NCBI GenBank assembly: GCA_044356865.1
Contig: JBIKVN010000138.1
Span: forward strand, 1-8,423
Source of the DNA: JBEIUL01 sp044356865
Lineage (GTDB): Bacteria > Planctomycetota > Phycisphaerae > Phycisphaerales > SM1A02
Reading direction: 5' to 3'
Length of the DNA: 8,423 nucleotides
Under the pieces are notes generated by a model. The model was not told the origin of the DNA. It was given only the letters and a program-made list of their open reading frames with translations, and did not search any database. This document shows, in pieces, positions 1-6,249 of this stretch (its first letter is position 1; each line of letters opens with the position of its first letter). The translations under genes were made by a program, and so were the position numbers.

Positions 1-112
1 GATCTTCAACGAGATCAAGGCCGAGAAGAGCGGCACGATCGAGGCGGTCCTCGTCAAGAGCGGGCAGCCGGTCGAGTTCGGCCAGCCGCTCTTCCGCATC
101 CGTCCGGACTGA
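1..112 (+). CDS. accB: Biotin carboxyl carrier protein of acetyl-CoA carboxylase, C-terminal end only
   Basis: Partial gene: only the last 36 codons and the TGA stop are in the window, read from position 2. The peptide starts IFNEIKAEKSGT and ends GQPVEFGQPLFRIRPD. This matches the second half of the biotinyl domain of AccB, which carries CO2 on biotin between biotin carboxylase and the carboxyltransferase. In the family the sequence just before this point is E-A-M-K, where K carries biotin. Base 1 (G) would be the third base of that lysine codon, so the modified residue lies just outside the window (inference from family alignment). The gene is followed after 4 bp by accC, the classic accB-accC pairing, so the two are almost certainly co-transcribed. 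Its promoter and start are not visible. Confidence 0.93.
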   Translation, partial: IFNEIKAEKSGTIEAVLVKSGQPVEFGQPLFRIRPD

Positions 113-116
113 GCCG

Positions 117-1472
117 ATGTTCAACCGCATCCTGATCGCCAACCGGGGCGAGATCGCCCTCCGCATTATCCGCGCCGCGAAGAGTCTCGGCATCGAGACC
201 GCCTGCGTCTATTCGACCGCCGACCGGGATGGCCCGTGGCTCGAGCACGCCGACCGCACCGTCTGCATCGGCCCGCCGCCCTCGAAGGACAGCTACCTGC
301 GGATCGACCGGATCATCGCCGCCGCCGAGAACGTCGGCGCCGACGCGATCCATCCGGGCTACGGCTTCCTCTCCGAGAACGCCCACTTCGCCGAGGTCTG
401 CCGGGACTGCAAGATCGAGTTCATCGGCCCGAGCCCCGAGGCGATGGCCCTCCTCGGCGACAAGGTCTCGTGCAAGCGGATGGCGAAGAAGACCGGCACG
501 CCCGTCTTCCCCGGCACCGAGGGCGCCATCGAGGACATCGAGGAGGCGGTGAAGGTCGCCCACGAGATCGGCTTCCCGGTCATCGTCAAGGCCTCGGCGG
601 GCGGCGGCGGCCGCGGCATGCGGGTCGCCCGCGACGAGGCTGAACTCCGGGCGGGCATCGAGGCCGCCCGGCAGGAGGCCGCGGCGGCGTTCGGCAATGG
701 CAGCGTCTACGTCGAGAAGTTTCTCGAGCACGCCCGGCATTTCGAGGTCCAGGTCCTCGGCGACCGGCACGGGAACGCGGTGCACCTCTTCGAGCGCGAC
801 TGCTCGAGCCAGCGGCGGCACCAGAAGCTCGTCGAGGAGGCGACCGCCCCCGGCGTCGATCCGGCGAAGCGCGACCGCGTCTGCCGCTCGGCGGCGGAAC
901 TCGTGCGGGCCGCCGGCTATTCCGGCGCCGCGACCGTCGAGTTCCTCATGGACCGCCACCAGGACTTCTACATGCTCGAGGTGAACACGCGGGTGCAGGT
1001 CGAGCACCCGGTCACCGAGATGATCACCGGCGTCGACATCGTCTGCGAGACGATCCGCGTCACCGCGGGGCAGGAGCTCTCGGTCAAGCAGGACGAGGTG
1101 AAGCAGAACGGCCACGCGATCGAGGTGCGGATCAACGCCGAGGACCCGGCCCGCAATTTCATGCCGCAGGCCGGCCTCGTCGAGCGGTTCGTCGCCCCGG
1201 GCGGGCCGGGCGTGCGGCTCGACACGCATGTGCGGCCGGGCTATCGCATCCCGCCGAACTACGACTCGATGATCGGCAAGCTCATCGTGCACGGGAAGGA
1301 CCGTGCGACCGCGATCGAGCGGATGAAGATCGCCCTCGACGAGTTCGACATCGGGCCCATCAAGACCACGATCCCGCTGCACCGGCGGATCATGGACGAG
1401 CCCGAGTTCGTCGACGCCGCCCACGACATCCACTGGGTCGAGCGCTGGCTCAAGCGGGAGGCGGCCCGGTGA
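117..1472 (+). CDS. accC: Biotin carboxylase subunit of acetyl-CoA carboxylase
   Basis: A 451-residue ATP-grasp enzyme, full length for AccC (about 450). It carboxylates biotin on AccB using ATP and bicarbonate, the first half-reaction of malonyl-CoA synthesis in the cytoplasm. The N-terminus FNRILIANRGEIALRI is the family signature. By alignment to the E. coli enzyme as I know it, the active-site residues are present: K116 (GDK), K158 (VIVKAS), the glycine-rich loop GGGGRGM at 162-168, H208 and E210 (ARHFEVQVL), E275, E288, N290, R292, V295 and E296 (LEVNTRVQVEHPVTE), and R338 (EVRINAED). RDCSSQRRHQK at 228-237 is also conserved. The ATG at 117 puts the signature at residue 2. No good Shine-Dalgarno precedes it, so translation is probably coupled to accB 4 bp upstream. 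Its stop overlaps the ilvA start. The carboxyltransferase genes accA and accD are not in the window. Confidence 0.97.
   Translation: MFNRILIANRGEIALRIIRAAKSLGIETACVYSTADRDGPWLEHADRTVCIGPPPSKDSYLRIDRIIAAAENVGADAIHPGYGFLSENAHFAEVCRDCKIEFIGPSPEAMALLGDKVSCKRMAKKTGTPVFPGTEGAIEDIEEAVKVAHEIGFPVIVKASAGGGGRGMRVARDEAELRAGIEAARQEAAAAFGNGSVYVEKFLEHARHFEVQVLGDRHGNAVHLFERDCSSQRRHQKLVEEATAPGVDPAKRDRVCRSAAELVRAAGYSGAATVEFLMDRHQDFYMLEVNTRVQVEHPVTEMITGVDIVCETIRVTAGQELSVKQDEVKQNGHAIEVRINAEDPARNFMPQAGLVERFVAPGGPGVRLDTHVRPGYRIPPNYDSMIGKLIVHGKDRATAIERMKIALDEFDIGPIKTTIPLHRRIMDEPEFVDAAHDIHWVERWLKREAAR
1456..1461 (+). promoter_or_regulatory. Shine-Dalgarno of ilvA inside the accC end
   Basis: GGGAGG lies 7 nt before the GTG at 1469, within the last codons of accC. 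It is the clearest ribosome-binding site in the window and fixes the ilvA start. It contrasts with nadE, the phosphatase gene and mutL, which have no purine-rich site before their starts. Confidence 0.75.
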
Positions 1473-2704
1473 ATCCCGGCCCGGACGGCGTGACCGTCGC
1501 CGACATCCGGGCCGCCCGCGAGCGGATCGGAACGGGCGTCGTGCGGACGCCGTGCGCCCTGAGTCCGGCTCTCTCGGACCTCTGCGGCTGCGAGATCTGG
1601 ACCAAGAACGAGTACGAGCAGCGGACCGGCAGCTTCAAGGAGCGGGGGGCCCGGAACGCGCTGCTCACCCTCGGCGAGGCCGCGAGGGGGAAGGGCGTGA
1701 TCGCGGCGAGCGCCGGGAACCACGCCCTCGCGCTCGCCTTCCACGGCCGCGAGCTCGGGATCGCCGTCACGGTCGTCATGCCCACGACGGCCCCGCTGGT
1801 CAAGCAGGGGCGCTGCCGCAGTTACGGGGCCCGCGTCCTGCTGCATGGCCGCGACATCGCCGAGGCCCGAGACCTCGCGGCGCGGCTGGTCGAGGCGGAA
1901 GGCCTGACCTACATCAACGGCTTCAACGACGCCGCGATCATCGCCGGCGCGGGAACCGTCGCCCTCGAGGTCCTCGAGGAGGTTCCCGCTCCCGACGCGA
2001 TCGTGGTGCCGGTCGGCGGCGGGGGGCTGATCGCTGGCGTCGCCGTCGCGACTCGGGCGATCTCGCCCGCGACCGAGATCATCGGCGTCGAGCCCGATCG
2101 CTGCGCGAGCTTTCTCGCGGCGGGCCGGGAGGGCAAGCCGGTGCGGATCAGCTCGTCGCCAACCCTCGCGGACGGCCTCGCGGTGCCCGAGGTCGGCGGC
2201 CGGGCGTTCGAACTCGCGCGGCGCCTCGTCGACCGGATCGAGACCGTCGACGAGGAGGCGATCTCGCTGGCGATCCTGCGGCTCGTCGAGAACCTCCGCG
2301 GGGTGGTCGAGGGGGCTGGCGCGACGCCGCTGGCGGCGTTCCTCGCCGGAAAGCTCAATCACCTCAAGGGCAAGCGGGTCGTCCTGCTCCTCTGCGGCGG
2401 GAACATCGACCCGCTCGTGCTGTCGCGGGTCATCGGCCATTCGCTCGCGACCGACGGGCGACTCATCGAGCTGAACGCCCGTATCGACGACCGCCCGGGC
2501 GGCCTCGCCACGCTCACCCGCTGCATCGCCGAGGCCGGGGCGAGCGTGCAGGACATCCAGCACGAGCGGGTCTTCGGCGACCCCGACGTCTCGCGGGTGC
2601 TCGTCCGCTGCATCCTCGAGGTTCGCGGACGCGAGCACGGCGACGAGGTACGGGCGGCGCTAGCGGCCGGCGGCATCGAGTTCGGATTCAAGTTCATTTT
2701 CTAG
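1469..2704 (+). CDS. ilvA: Threonine ammonia-lyase (threonine dehydratase), PLP-dependent with C-terminal ACT domain
   Basis: The 411-residue product deaminates threonine to 2-oxobutyrate and ammonia, the entry to isoleucine synthesis or threonine catabolism. The fold-type II PLP domain spans about residues 8-320. The Schiff-base lysine is K57 in GSFKERGARNAL, SAGNHA is at 81-86, and the glycine loop that binds the PLP phosphate is GGGGL at 183-187. Residues about 331-411 form a single ACT domain (LIELNARIDDRPGGLATL onward). This is the length and layout of the shorter threonine ammonia-lyases, not the roughly 500-residue E. coli IlvA with its longer regulatory end, so effector control may differ. 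The GTG start overlaps the accC stop by 4 bp (GTGA) and has a strong GGGAGG upstream, so it is translated as part of the accBC transcript. Related enzymes such as serine racemase usually lack the ACT domain. Family confidence is high; strict threonine specificity is inferred. Confidence 0.92.
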   Translation: MNPGPDGVTVADIRAARERIGTGVVRTPCALSPALSDLCGCEIWTKNEYEQRTGSFKERGARNALLTLGEAARGKGVIAASAGNHALALAFHGRELGIAVTVVMPTTAPLVKQGRCRSYGARVLLHGRDIAEARDLAARLVEAEGLTYINGFNDAAIIAGAGTVALEVLEEVPAPDAIVVPVGGGGLIAGVAVATRAISPATEIIGVEPDRCASFLAAGREGKPVRISSSPTLADGLAVPEVGGRAFELARRLVDRIETVDEEAISLAILRLVENLRGVVEGAGATPLAAFLAGKLNHLKGKRVVLLLCGGNIDPLVLSRVIGHSLATDGRLIELNARIDDRPGGLATLTRCIAEAGASVQDIQHERVFGDPDVSRVLVRCILEVRGREHGDEVRAALAAGGIEFGFKFIF

Positions 2705-2976
2705 GCACGGCCCGACGGTTCCGCCGGGATTCGATCCACGCGGCGTCGCGTCGGGCCTCGTCGGCGTCCCCGGTGGCTGGACCCGCGAGGTCGCCCAACC
2801 GCGGCTCCCGGACCGGCCCGAGCGACTCATAAGACTCTCGAGGCCGGGCTTGCGACCACCAACGGCTTCCGGGAGGCGAACTTCCGCGGTTTTGTCCGGT
2901 GGTGACCTGAAGTCGTCCCCGGGGAACTCCGATGGAGATTCGCACGCCGTGCCCGGCATCCGCCGGCCGGTTTCAT

Positions 2977-2992
2977 CCGGACTCGCGTCCGG
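2977..2992 (+). other. Small hairpin in the leader of the HTH-receiver gene
   Basis: CCGGAC, a TCGC loop and GTCCGG form a perfect 6-bp stem. It ends 6 nt before the ATG at 2999 and 21 nt before the preferred ATG at 3014. It would interfere with ribosome loading at the first ATG but leave the GAGG before the second free. In GC-rich DNA a stem this short can arise by chance. Confidence 0.35.
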
Positions 2993-3000
2993 GGCTTCAT

Positions 3001-3004
3001 GAGG
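3001..3004 (+). promoter_or_regulatory. Shine-Dalgarno deciding the regulator start
   Basis: GAGG lies 9 nt before the ATG at 3014. It is the reason to prefer 3014 over the in-frame ATG at 2999, which has only GGGG placed 4 nt upstream. The choice changes the protein by five residues. Confidence 0.5.
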
Positions 3005-3013
3005 TTTCCAGGC

Positions 3014-3604
3014 ATGCGCCACAGCTCTCTCCTCTCGGACAAGGACGTGCTCACCACCGGCGAGGTCGCCAAGGTCTGCAATGTCGCGAGCCGCACCGTC
3101 AGCAAGTGGTTCGATTCGGGCCAGCTCAAGGGCTATCGGATCCCCGGCTCGAAGGACCGGCGCATCCCGGTCTCGAACCTGCTCACCTTCATGAAGAAGC
3201 ACAACATCCCGATGGACGGGCTGATGAGCGGATCGCCGCGCATCCTCGTCGTCGACGGCGAGCGGGAGGTGGCCGAGACCCTCGCCCGCGTCCTCGGCGA
3301 GAACGGCCGCTTCGAGGTGAAGACCGCCGGCGGCACCTTCCAGGCCGGGATCGAGTGCGAACGGTTCCGCCCGCACGTGATGATCCTCGATGTCCACCTC
3401 GAGGACGGTGCCGGGCTCCAGCTCTGCGCGGGCATCCGGGCCAACGACGAGCTCCAGCTCACCCGCATCATCGGCGTGAGCGGCCGCGTGACCGACGGGC
3501 AGGCCCAGCAGCTTCTTTCGCAGGGCTTCGACGCCATCCTCCGCAAGCCGTTCACGGTGCGGCAGGTCGTCGAGACCATCGACAGCCTCCATTCGCCGAT
3601 CTGA
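3014..3604 (+). CDS. DNA-binding regulator: excisionase/MerR-like HTH fused to a response-regulator receiver domain
   Basis: The product has 196 residues. Residues about 12-65 (VLTTGEVAKVCNVASRTVSKWFDSG onward, with KGYRIPGSKDRRIP) are an excisionase-type winged helix-turn-helix. Residues about 76-190 are a CheY-like receiver. The phospho-acceptor D126 (MILDVHL), S156 (IIGVSGR) and K178 (LRKPF) are present. The acidic pair after strand 1 reads VVDGERE: D81 is followed by glycine where most receivers have a second acidic residue, so Mg2+ binding and phosphorylation may be altered. The domain order (DNA binding first, receiver second) is the reverse of OmpR-type regulators. I associate it with Planctomycetota. 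No partner histidine kinase is nearby, and neither the regulated genes nor the signal can be read from the sequence. It stands alone, with a long leader before it and a strong hairpin after it. An alternative ATG lies at 2999. Confidence 0.88.
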   Translation: MRHSSLLSDKDVLTTGEVAKVCNVASRTVSKWFDSGQLKGYRIPGSKDRRIPVSNLLTFMKKHNIPMDGLMSGSPRILVVDGEREVAETLARVLGENGRFEVKTAGGTFQAGIECERFRPHVMILDVHLEDGAGLQLCAGIRANDELQLTRIIGVSGRVTDGQAQQLLSQGFDAILRKPFTVRQVVETIDSLHSPI

Positions 3605-3635
3605 ACGGCGTTTCCCTGATCTCCTGAGTCACGGC

Positions 3636-3669
3636 GCCCGCCGGGGAACCTCACCGTTCCCCGGCGGGC
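3636..3669 (+). terminator. Terminator-like perfect 14-bp hairpin after the regulator gene
   Basis: GCCCGCCGGGGAAC (3636-3649), a 6-nt loop CTCACC, and GTTCCCCGGCGGGC (3656-3669) pair perfectly. The hairpin lies 31 bp after the regulator stop and just before nadE. There is no U-tract after the stem (CCGTCTATCC follows), so it is either a GC-rich, U-poor terminator or a transcript-end stabiliser. Being symmetric, it could work on either strand. Confidence 0.65.
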
Positions 3670-3674
3670 CCGTC

Positions 3675-3680
3675 TATCCT
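3675..3680 (+). promoter_or_regulatory. Candidate -10 element of nadE
   Basis: TATCCT lies 11 nt before the nadE GTG and matches TATAAT at the key first, second and last positions. It is followed by GCCCGCCCCCC. No TTGACA-like -35 sits at a normal distance, because that position falls in the upstream hairpin. The call rests mainly on the same layout recurring before mutL and the phosphatase gene. A start 6-8 nt after the hexamer would give an mRNA with a leader of only a few bases. Confidence 0.45.
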
Positions 3681-3691
3681 GCCCGCCCCCC

Positions 3692-5368
3692 GTGCGCGTG
3701 GCCCTCTGCCAACTGAACCCGACCGTCGGCGATCTCGCCGGCAACGCGGCGCTGGCGATCGAGGCGATCGGGCAGGCCCGGGCGGGCGGGGCGAGTCTGG
3801 CGGTGCTGCCTGAACTCGTGACGCTCGGGTACCCGCCGCGCGACCTCCTGCTGCGCCAGGGGCTCGCCGCCGCGTCGCGGAAGGCGGCCGAGGAGATCGC
3901 CCAAGCATGCACCGGCGGGCTGGCCGCGGTGGTCGGTTTCGCCGAGCCCTGGCCCGGCGGGCCGCGACCGTGCCGGAACGCCCTCGCGTTCTGCCGCGAC
4001 GGCCGCATCGAGGCGGTCTACGCGAAGCGGCTGCTGCCGACCTACGACGTCTTCGACGAGGATCGCTACTTCACTCCGGGTGAAGCCCCGCTCGTCGTCG
4101 AGCACGCCGGCGTGCGGGTCGGGCTGCTCGTCTGCGAGGACCTCTGGCGGGCCGAGGACGCGGCGAACGCCCGTCGCTACGCCGTCGATCCGGTCGCCGG
4201 GACGATCGCGGCAGGAGCGGAAGTGCTCGCAGTCGCGAGCGCGAGCCCGTTCACCCTCGGCAAGGACGCCCGACATCGGGCGGAACTGGCGGCGATCGCG
4301 GCCCGGGGCGTCGCGACGGTCGCGGTGAACCAGGCGGGCGGCAACGACGACCTCATCTTCGACGGCCGCTCGCGGGCGTTCGGGCGCGACGGGCGGCTTC
4401 TCGCCGAGCTGCCGTTCGGAGAGTCGCTCGTTGCGGTCATCGACCTCGACGGCGGGGGCGTCACCGCCGGGCCCGATCCCGATGCCGACGAGGAGACCTT
4501 CGCGGCGATCCGTCTCGGGATCGCCGACTACTTCCGCAAGACCGGCCACCGCGGTGCGGTGCTCGGGCTCTCGGGCGGCATCGACAGCGCCGTCGTCGCG
4601 GCCCTCGCGGCGGCGGCGATCGGGCCGGAACGCGTGCGCGGGCTCCTGATGCCGAGCCGGCACTCGTCGCCCGGCTCGCTTCTCGACGCCCGTGAGTCGG
4701 CGCGGCGGCTCGGCCTCGGCCGGATCGCCGAGATCCCGATCGAGGGCGTCCACGCGGCGCTCCGCGCGGCGCTCGGGCCGGCCCTCGGCGAGGTCGCGGG
4801 CCTCGTCGACGAGAACCTCCAGAGCCGGATCCGCGGCACGCTGGTGATGGCCGCGGCGAACGCGACCGGCGAGCTCGCCCTCACCACCGGCAACAAGAGC
4901 GAGCTCTTCGCCGGCTACGCGACGCTCTACGGCGACATGAACGGCGGGCTCGCCCCGATCGGCGACCTCACGAAGGGCCGCGTGCGTTCGCTGGCCCGTT
5001 TCCTCAACCGCGAGCACGCCCGGCTCGGGTTCCGCGAGCCGCCGGTTCCCGAGGCGTCGATCGCGAAGCCGCCTTCGGCCGAACTTCGCCCCGACCAGCG
5101 CGACGAGGACACGCTGCCGCCCTACGAGTTGCTCGACGCGATCGTCGAGGGACGGATCGAGGGCGACCTTTCGCTCGACGCGACGGTCGCGTTCGCGGCC
5201 CGTCGCCTCGGCGGCCCGGTCGACCGCGAACTGGTCGCCCGCTGGTGCCGCACCGCCGAGCGCATGGAGTTCAAGCGGATGCAGGGGGCGATCATCCTCA
5301 AGCTCACCCCGCGGGCGTTCGGCCGCGGCCGCCCGATGCCCGCGGCGGGGCGCCCGGGCGACGCGTGA
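3692..5368 (+). CDS. nadE: Glutamine-dependent NAD+ synthetase
   Basis: The 558-residue, two-domain enzyme performs the last step of NAD+ synthesis: deamido-NAD+ plus ATP plus glutamine-derived ammonia gives NAD+. The N-terminal amidase (nitrilase superfamily), about 1-255, has the triad E41 (LPELVTLGYPPRDLL), K112 (YAKRLLP) and C148 (LLVCEDLW). The C-terminal synthetase, about 268-545, has the PP-loop ATPase motif LSGGIDSA (293-300), the MPSRHSS loop (320-326), NLQSRIRG, TTGNKSE (398-404) and the C-terminal KPPSAELRPDQRDEDTLPPYE block. The amidase half means it uses glutamine, unlike the short ammonia-only E. coli NadE. The length is normal for this type. The GTG start is chosen because MRVALCQLNPTVGD is the expected N-terminus. 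No Shine-Dalgarno precedes it (a C-run does). Its stop is 3 bp from the stop of the opposing phosphatase gene. Confidence 0.96.
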   Translation: MRVALCQLNPTVGDLAGNAALAIEAIGQARAGGASLAVLPELVTLGYPPRDLLLRQGLAAASRKAAEEIAQACTGGLAAVVGFAEPWPGGPRPCRNALAFCRDGRIEAVYAKRLLPTYDVFDEDRYFTPGEAPLVVEHAGVRVGLLVCEDLWRAEDAANARRYAVDPVAGTIAAGAEVLAVASASPFTLGKDARHRAELAAIAARGVATVAVNQAGGNDDLIFDGRSRAFGRDGRLLAELPFGESLVAVIDLDGGGVTAGPDPDADEETFAAIRLGIADYFRKTGHRGAVLGLSGGIDSAVVAALAAAAIGPERVRGLLMPSRHSSPGSLLDARESARRLGLGRIAEIPIEGVHAALRAALGPALGEVAGLVDENLQSRIRGTLVMAAANATGELALTTGNKSELFAGYATLYGDMNGGLAPIGDLTKGRVRSLARFLNREHARLGFREPPVPEASIAKPPSAELRPDQRDEDTLPPYELLDAIVEGRIEGDLSLDATVAFAARRLGGPVDRELVARWCRTAERMEFKRMQGAIILKLTPRAFGRGRPMPAAGRPGDA

Positions 5369-5371
5369 GGT

Positions 5372-6166
5372 TCACTTCGCCGCGGCCCGCGCGGGCCGCC
5401 GCGTGCGGCCGAGCGGATCGAGCTCGAGCAGGCGGGCGAAGCCGTTCCCCCGCGGCTGCCGCGACGGCGTCGAGACCAGCCGATCCTCGTCGGTCAGGTA
5501 GGCGGTGAGCCGGTTGCCCCGCACGCAGCCGGTGTCGACATTCACGACGATCGGACGGCCCGCGCGGCGAAGGACCAGCGGCTCGCGGATCGGCTGGTGG
5601 CCGACGATGATCAGGCCGTCCTCGCCGCGGTAGCCCTCCCACCAGTGCGGTTCGAGGCCAAAGGCCTTGGCGTTGATCTTGATCGGGTCGGGCGTGTCGC
5701 GCAGCCCGAGCTCGGGATCGATCCCGCCGTGCAGCACATGGAACACGCGGCCGTCGGAAGTGCGGCCGCTGCGCACGATCGTGTCGCAGGCCTCGACCAG
5801 CAAGGCCTGGGCGTTCCGCACGAGCCGGGCCTGGCGCAGGATCTCGAGGCATTCCCGCTCGGAGTCGCCGAGATCCTCGGGCGGGTGGCCGCGGGCGGCG
5901 AGATGCAGCGACGCGAGCAGCAGCTGCTCGTGGTTCCCGCAGACGAGCTCGATCGGCTTCCCCGCCTCGCGACGGTCGAGGATCGCCCGTACCACGAGAT
6001 CGGGGCGCGGGCCTTTCGTGAAGAGGTCGCCGACCGGGATGACCCGCACCCCGGGCCGTTCGGCGTCGAGCCGGGCGAGCAGGTCGAGGAACTCCTCGCC
6101 GCAGCCGTGGATGTCTCCCACCGCGGCGACCGGTCCGCAAGGCAGCGAGGGCTCGAAGGCGTCCAT
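5372..6166 (-). CDS. PPP-family metallophosphatase, ApaH/PrpE-like
   Basis: The 264-residue, probably cytoplasmic protein is a calcineurin-like phosphoesterase. The two-metal site is visible: GDIHG (17-21), GD at 46-47 in VGDLFTKGP, GNHE (77-80), H146 (VLHGGIDP) and H190 (IIVGHQP). NVDTGCVRGNRLTAYL (209-224) resembles the DTG segment of ApaH and PrpE, which cleave diadenosine tetraphosphate. Related PPP enzymes dephosphorylate proteins, so the substrate is not settled. The second motif is odd: where protein phosphatases have GDxxDRG, this reads GDLFTKG, with lysine in place of the phosphate-contacting arginine. The tail from 237 on is arginine- and alanine-rich and probably disordered. The ATG at 6166 gives a short run-up to the GDIHG strand. 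No Shine-Dalgarno precedes it; a TAGCAT hexamer does. It converges on nadE and diverges from mutL. Confidence 0.85.
   Translation of the reverse strand: MDAFEPSLPCGPVAAVGDIHGCGEEFLDLLARLDAERPGVRVIPVGDLFTKGPRPDLVVRAILDRREAGKPIELVCGNHEQLLLASLHLAARGHPPEDLGDSERECLEILRQARLVRNAQALLVEACDTIVRSGRTSDGRVFHVLHGGIDPELGLRDTPDPIKINAKAFGLEPHWWEGYRGEDGLIIVGHQPIREPLVLRRAGRPIVVNVDTGCVRGNRLTAYLTDEDRLVSTPSRQPRGNGFARLLELDPLGRTRRPARAAAK
5382..5399. other. 18-bp perfect palindrome at the convergent nadE/phosphatase ends
   Basis: GCGGCCCGCGCGGGCCGC is fully self-complementary and can form a 7-bp stem with a GCGC loop on either strand. It starts 13 bp past the nadE stop and lies inside the last codons of the phosphatase gene. 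With only 3 bp between the two stops, it is the nearest candidate to end nadE transcription. It lacks a U-tract, and GC-rich coding sequence can produce such palindromes by chance. Confidence 0.4.
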
Positions 6167-6175
6167 GCGGGCGGC

Positions 6176-6181
6176 ATGCTA
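6176..6181 (-). promoter_or_regulatory. Candidate -10 element of the phosphatase gene
   Basis: On the minus strand TAGCAT is followed by GCCGCCCGC and then the ATG at 6166, a spacing of 9 nt. It matches TATAAT at four of six positions, including the key first, second and last. There is no -35 match at 16-18 bp. The layout is the same as before nadE and mutL and implies a leader of only zero to a few bases. Confidence 0.45.
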
Positions 6182-6243
6182 TCCCCGCGGCGCGGCCGCC
6201 GATGCCGGAACCCGTTCGCTCGCCCTCGGCTTCGTCCTCGGTT

Positions 6244-6249
6244 TACACT
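6244..6249 (+). promoter_or_regulatory. Candidate -10 element of mutL
   Basis: TACACT is followed by TGCCGCCC and then the mutL GTG at 6258, a spacing of 8 nt. Transcription starting 7-9 nt after the hexamer would begin at or next to the G of the start codon, that is, a leaderless mRNA. There is no TTGACA-like -35 at normal spacing and no Shine-Dalgarno before the GTG. Confidence 0.5.

Larger units (their letters stand above)
2705..3013. other. Intergenic region between ilvA and the HTH-receiver gene
   Basis: There is no convincing gene here. An 83-codon minus-strand frame (2694-2945) has no recognisable domain and overlaps the end of ilvA, so I did not call it. No U-tract terminator follows ilvA. 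The only short AT-richer spot is TCATAAGACT at 2827-2836, too weak to call a promoter. The last 40 bases hold a small perfect hairpin and two alternative in-frame ATGs of the regulator. The leader is unusually long for this window, where other gaps are under 95 bp, so it may contain the regulator's promoter and a 5' leader. Confidence 0.5.

Noticed and set aside
54..1433. 459-codon open frame on the minus strand opposite accC
   Set aside because: Mirror of accC. High-GC codon bias leaves the antisense frame open, and the translation is an Arg/Asp/Val/Gly-rich string without a domain, while accC matches its family along its whole length.
1259..2638. 459-codon minus-strand frame opposite ilvA
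   Set aside because: Antisense shadow. It runs across the accC/ilvA junction, has low-complexity composition and shows no recognisable motif.
2827..2836. TCATAAGACT as a promoter -10 for the regulator
   Set aside because: It lacks the final T of the -10 hexamer in any register with the TA, has no -35 partner and lies about 180 bp from the start. It does not fit the layout seen at the other genes.
2694..2945. 83-codon minus-strand frame in the ilvA-regulator gap
   Set aside because: Arginine- and proline-rich with no recognisable domain, overlaps the ilvA end, and open frames of this size are expected by chance at this base composition.
2660..3592. 310-codon minus-strand frame across the gap and opposite the regulator
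   Set aside because: The part facing the regulator is a shadow of a clear HTH-receiver gene, and the part in the gap has no domain or ribosome-binding site.
3674..5017. 447-codon minus-strand frame opposite nadE
   Set aside because: Antisense shadow of nadE; the nadE catalytic residues of both domains are intact on the plus strand.
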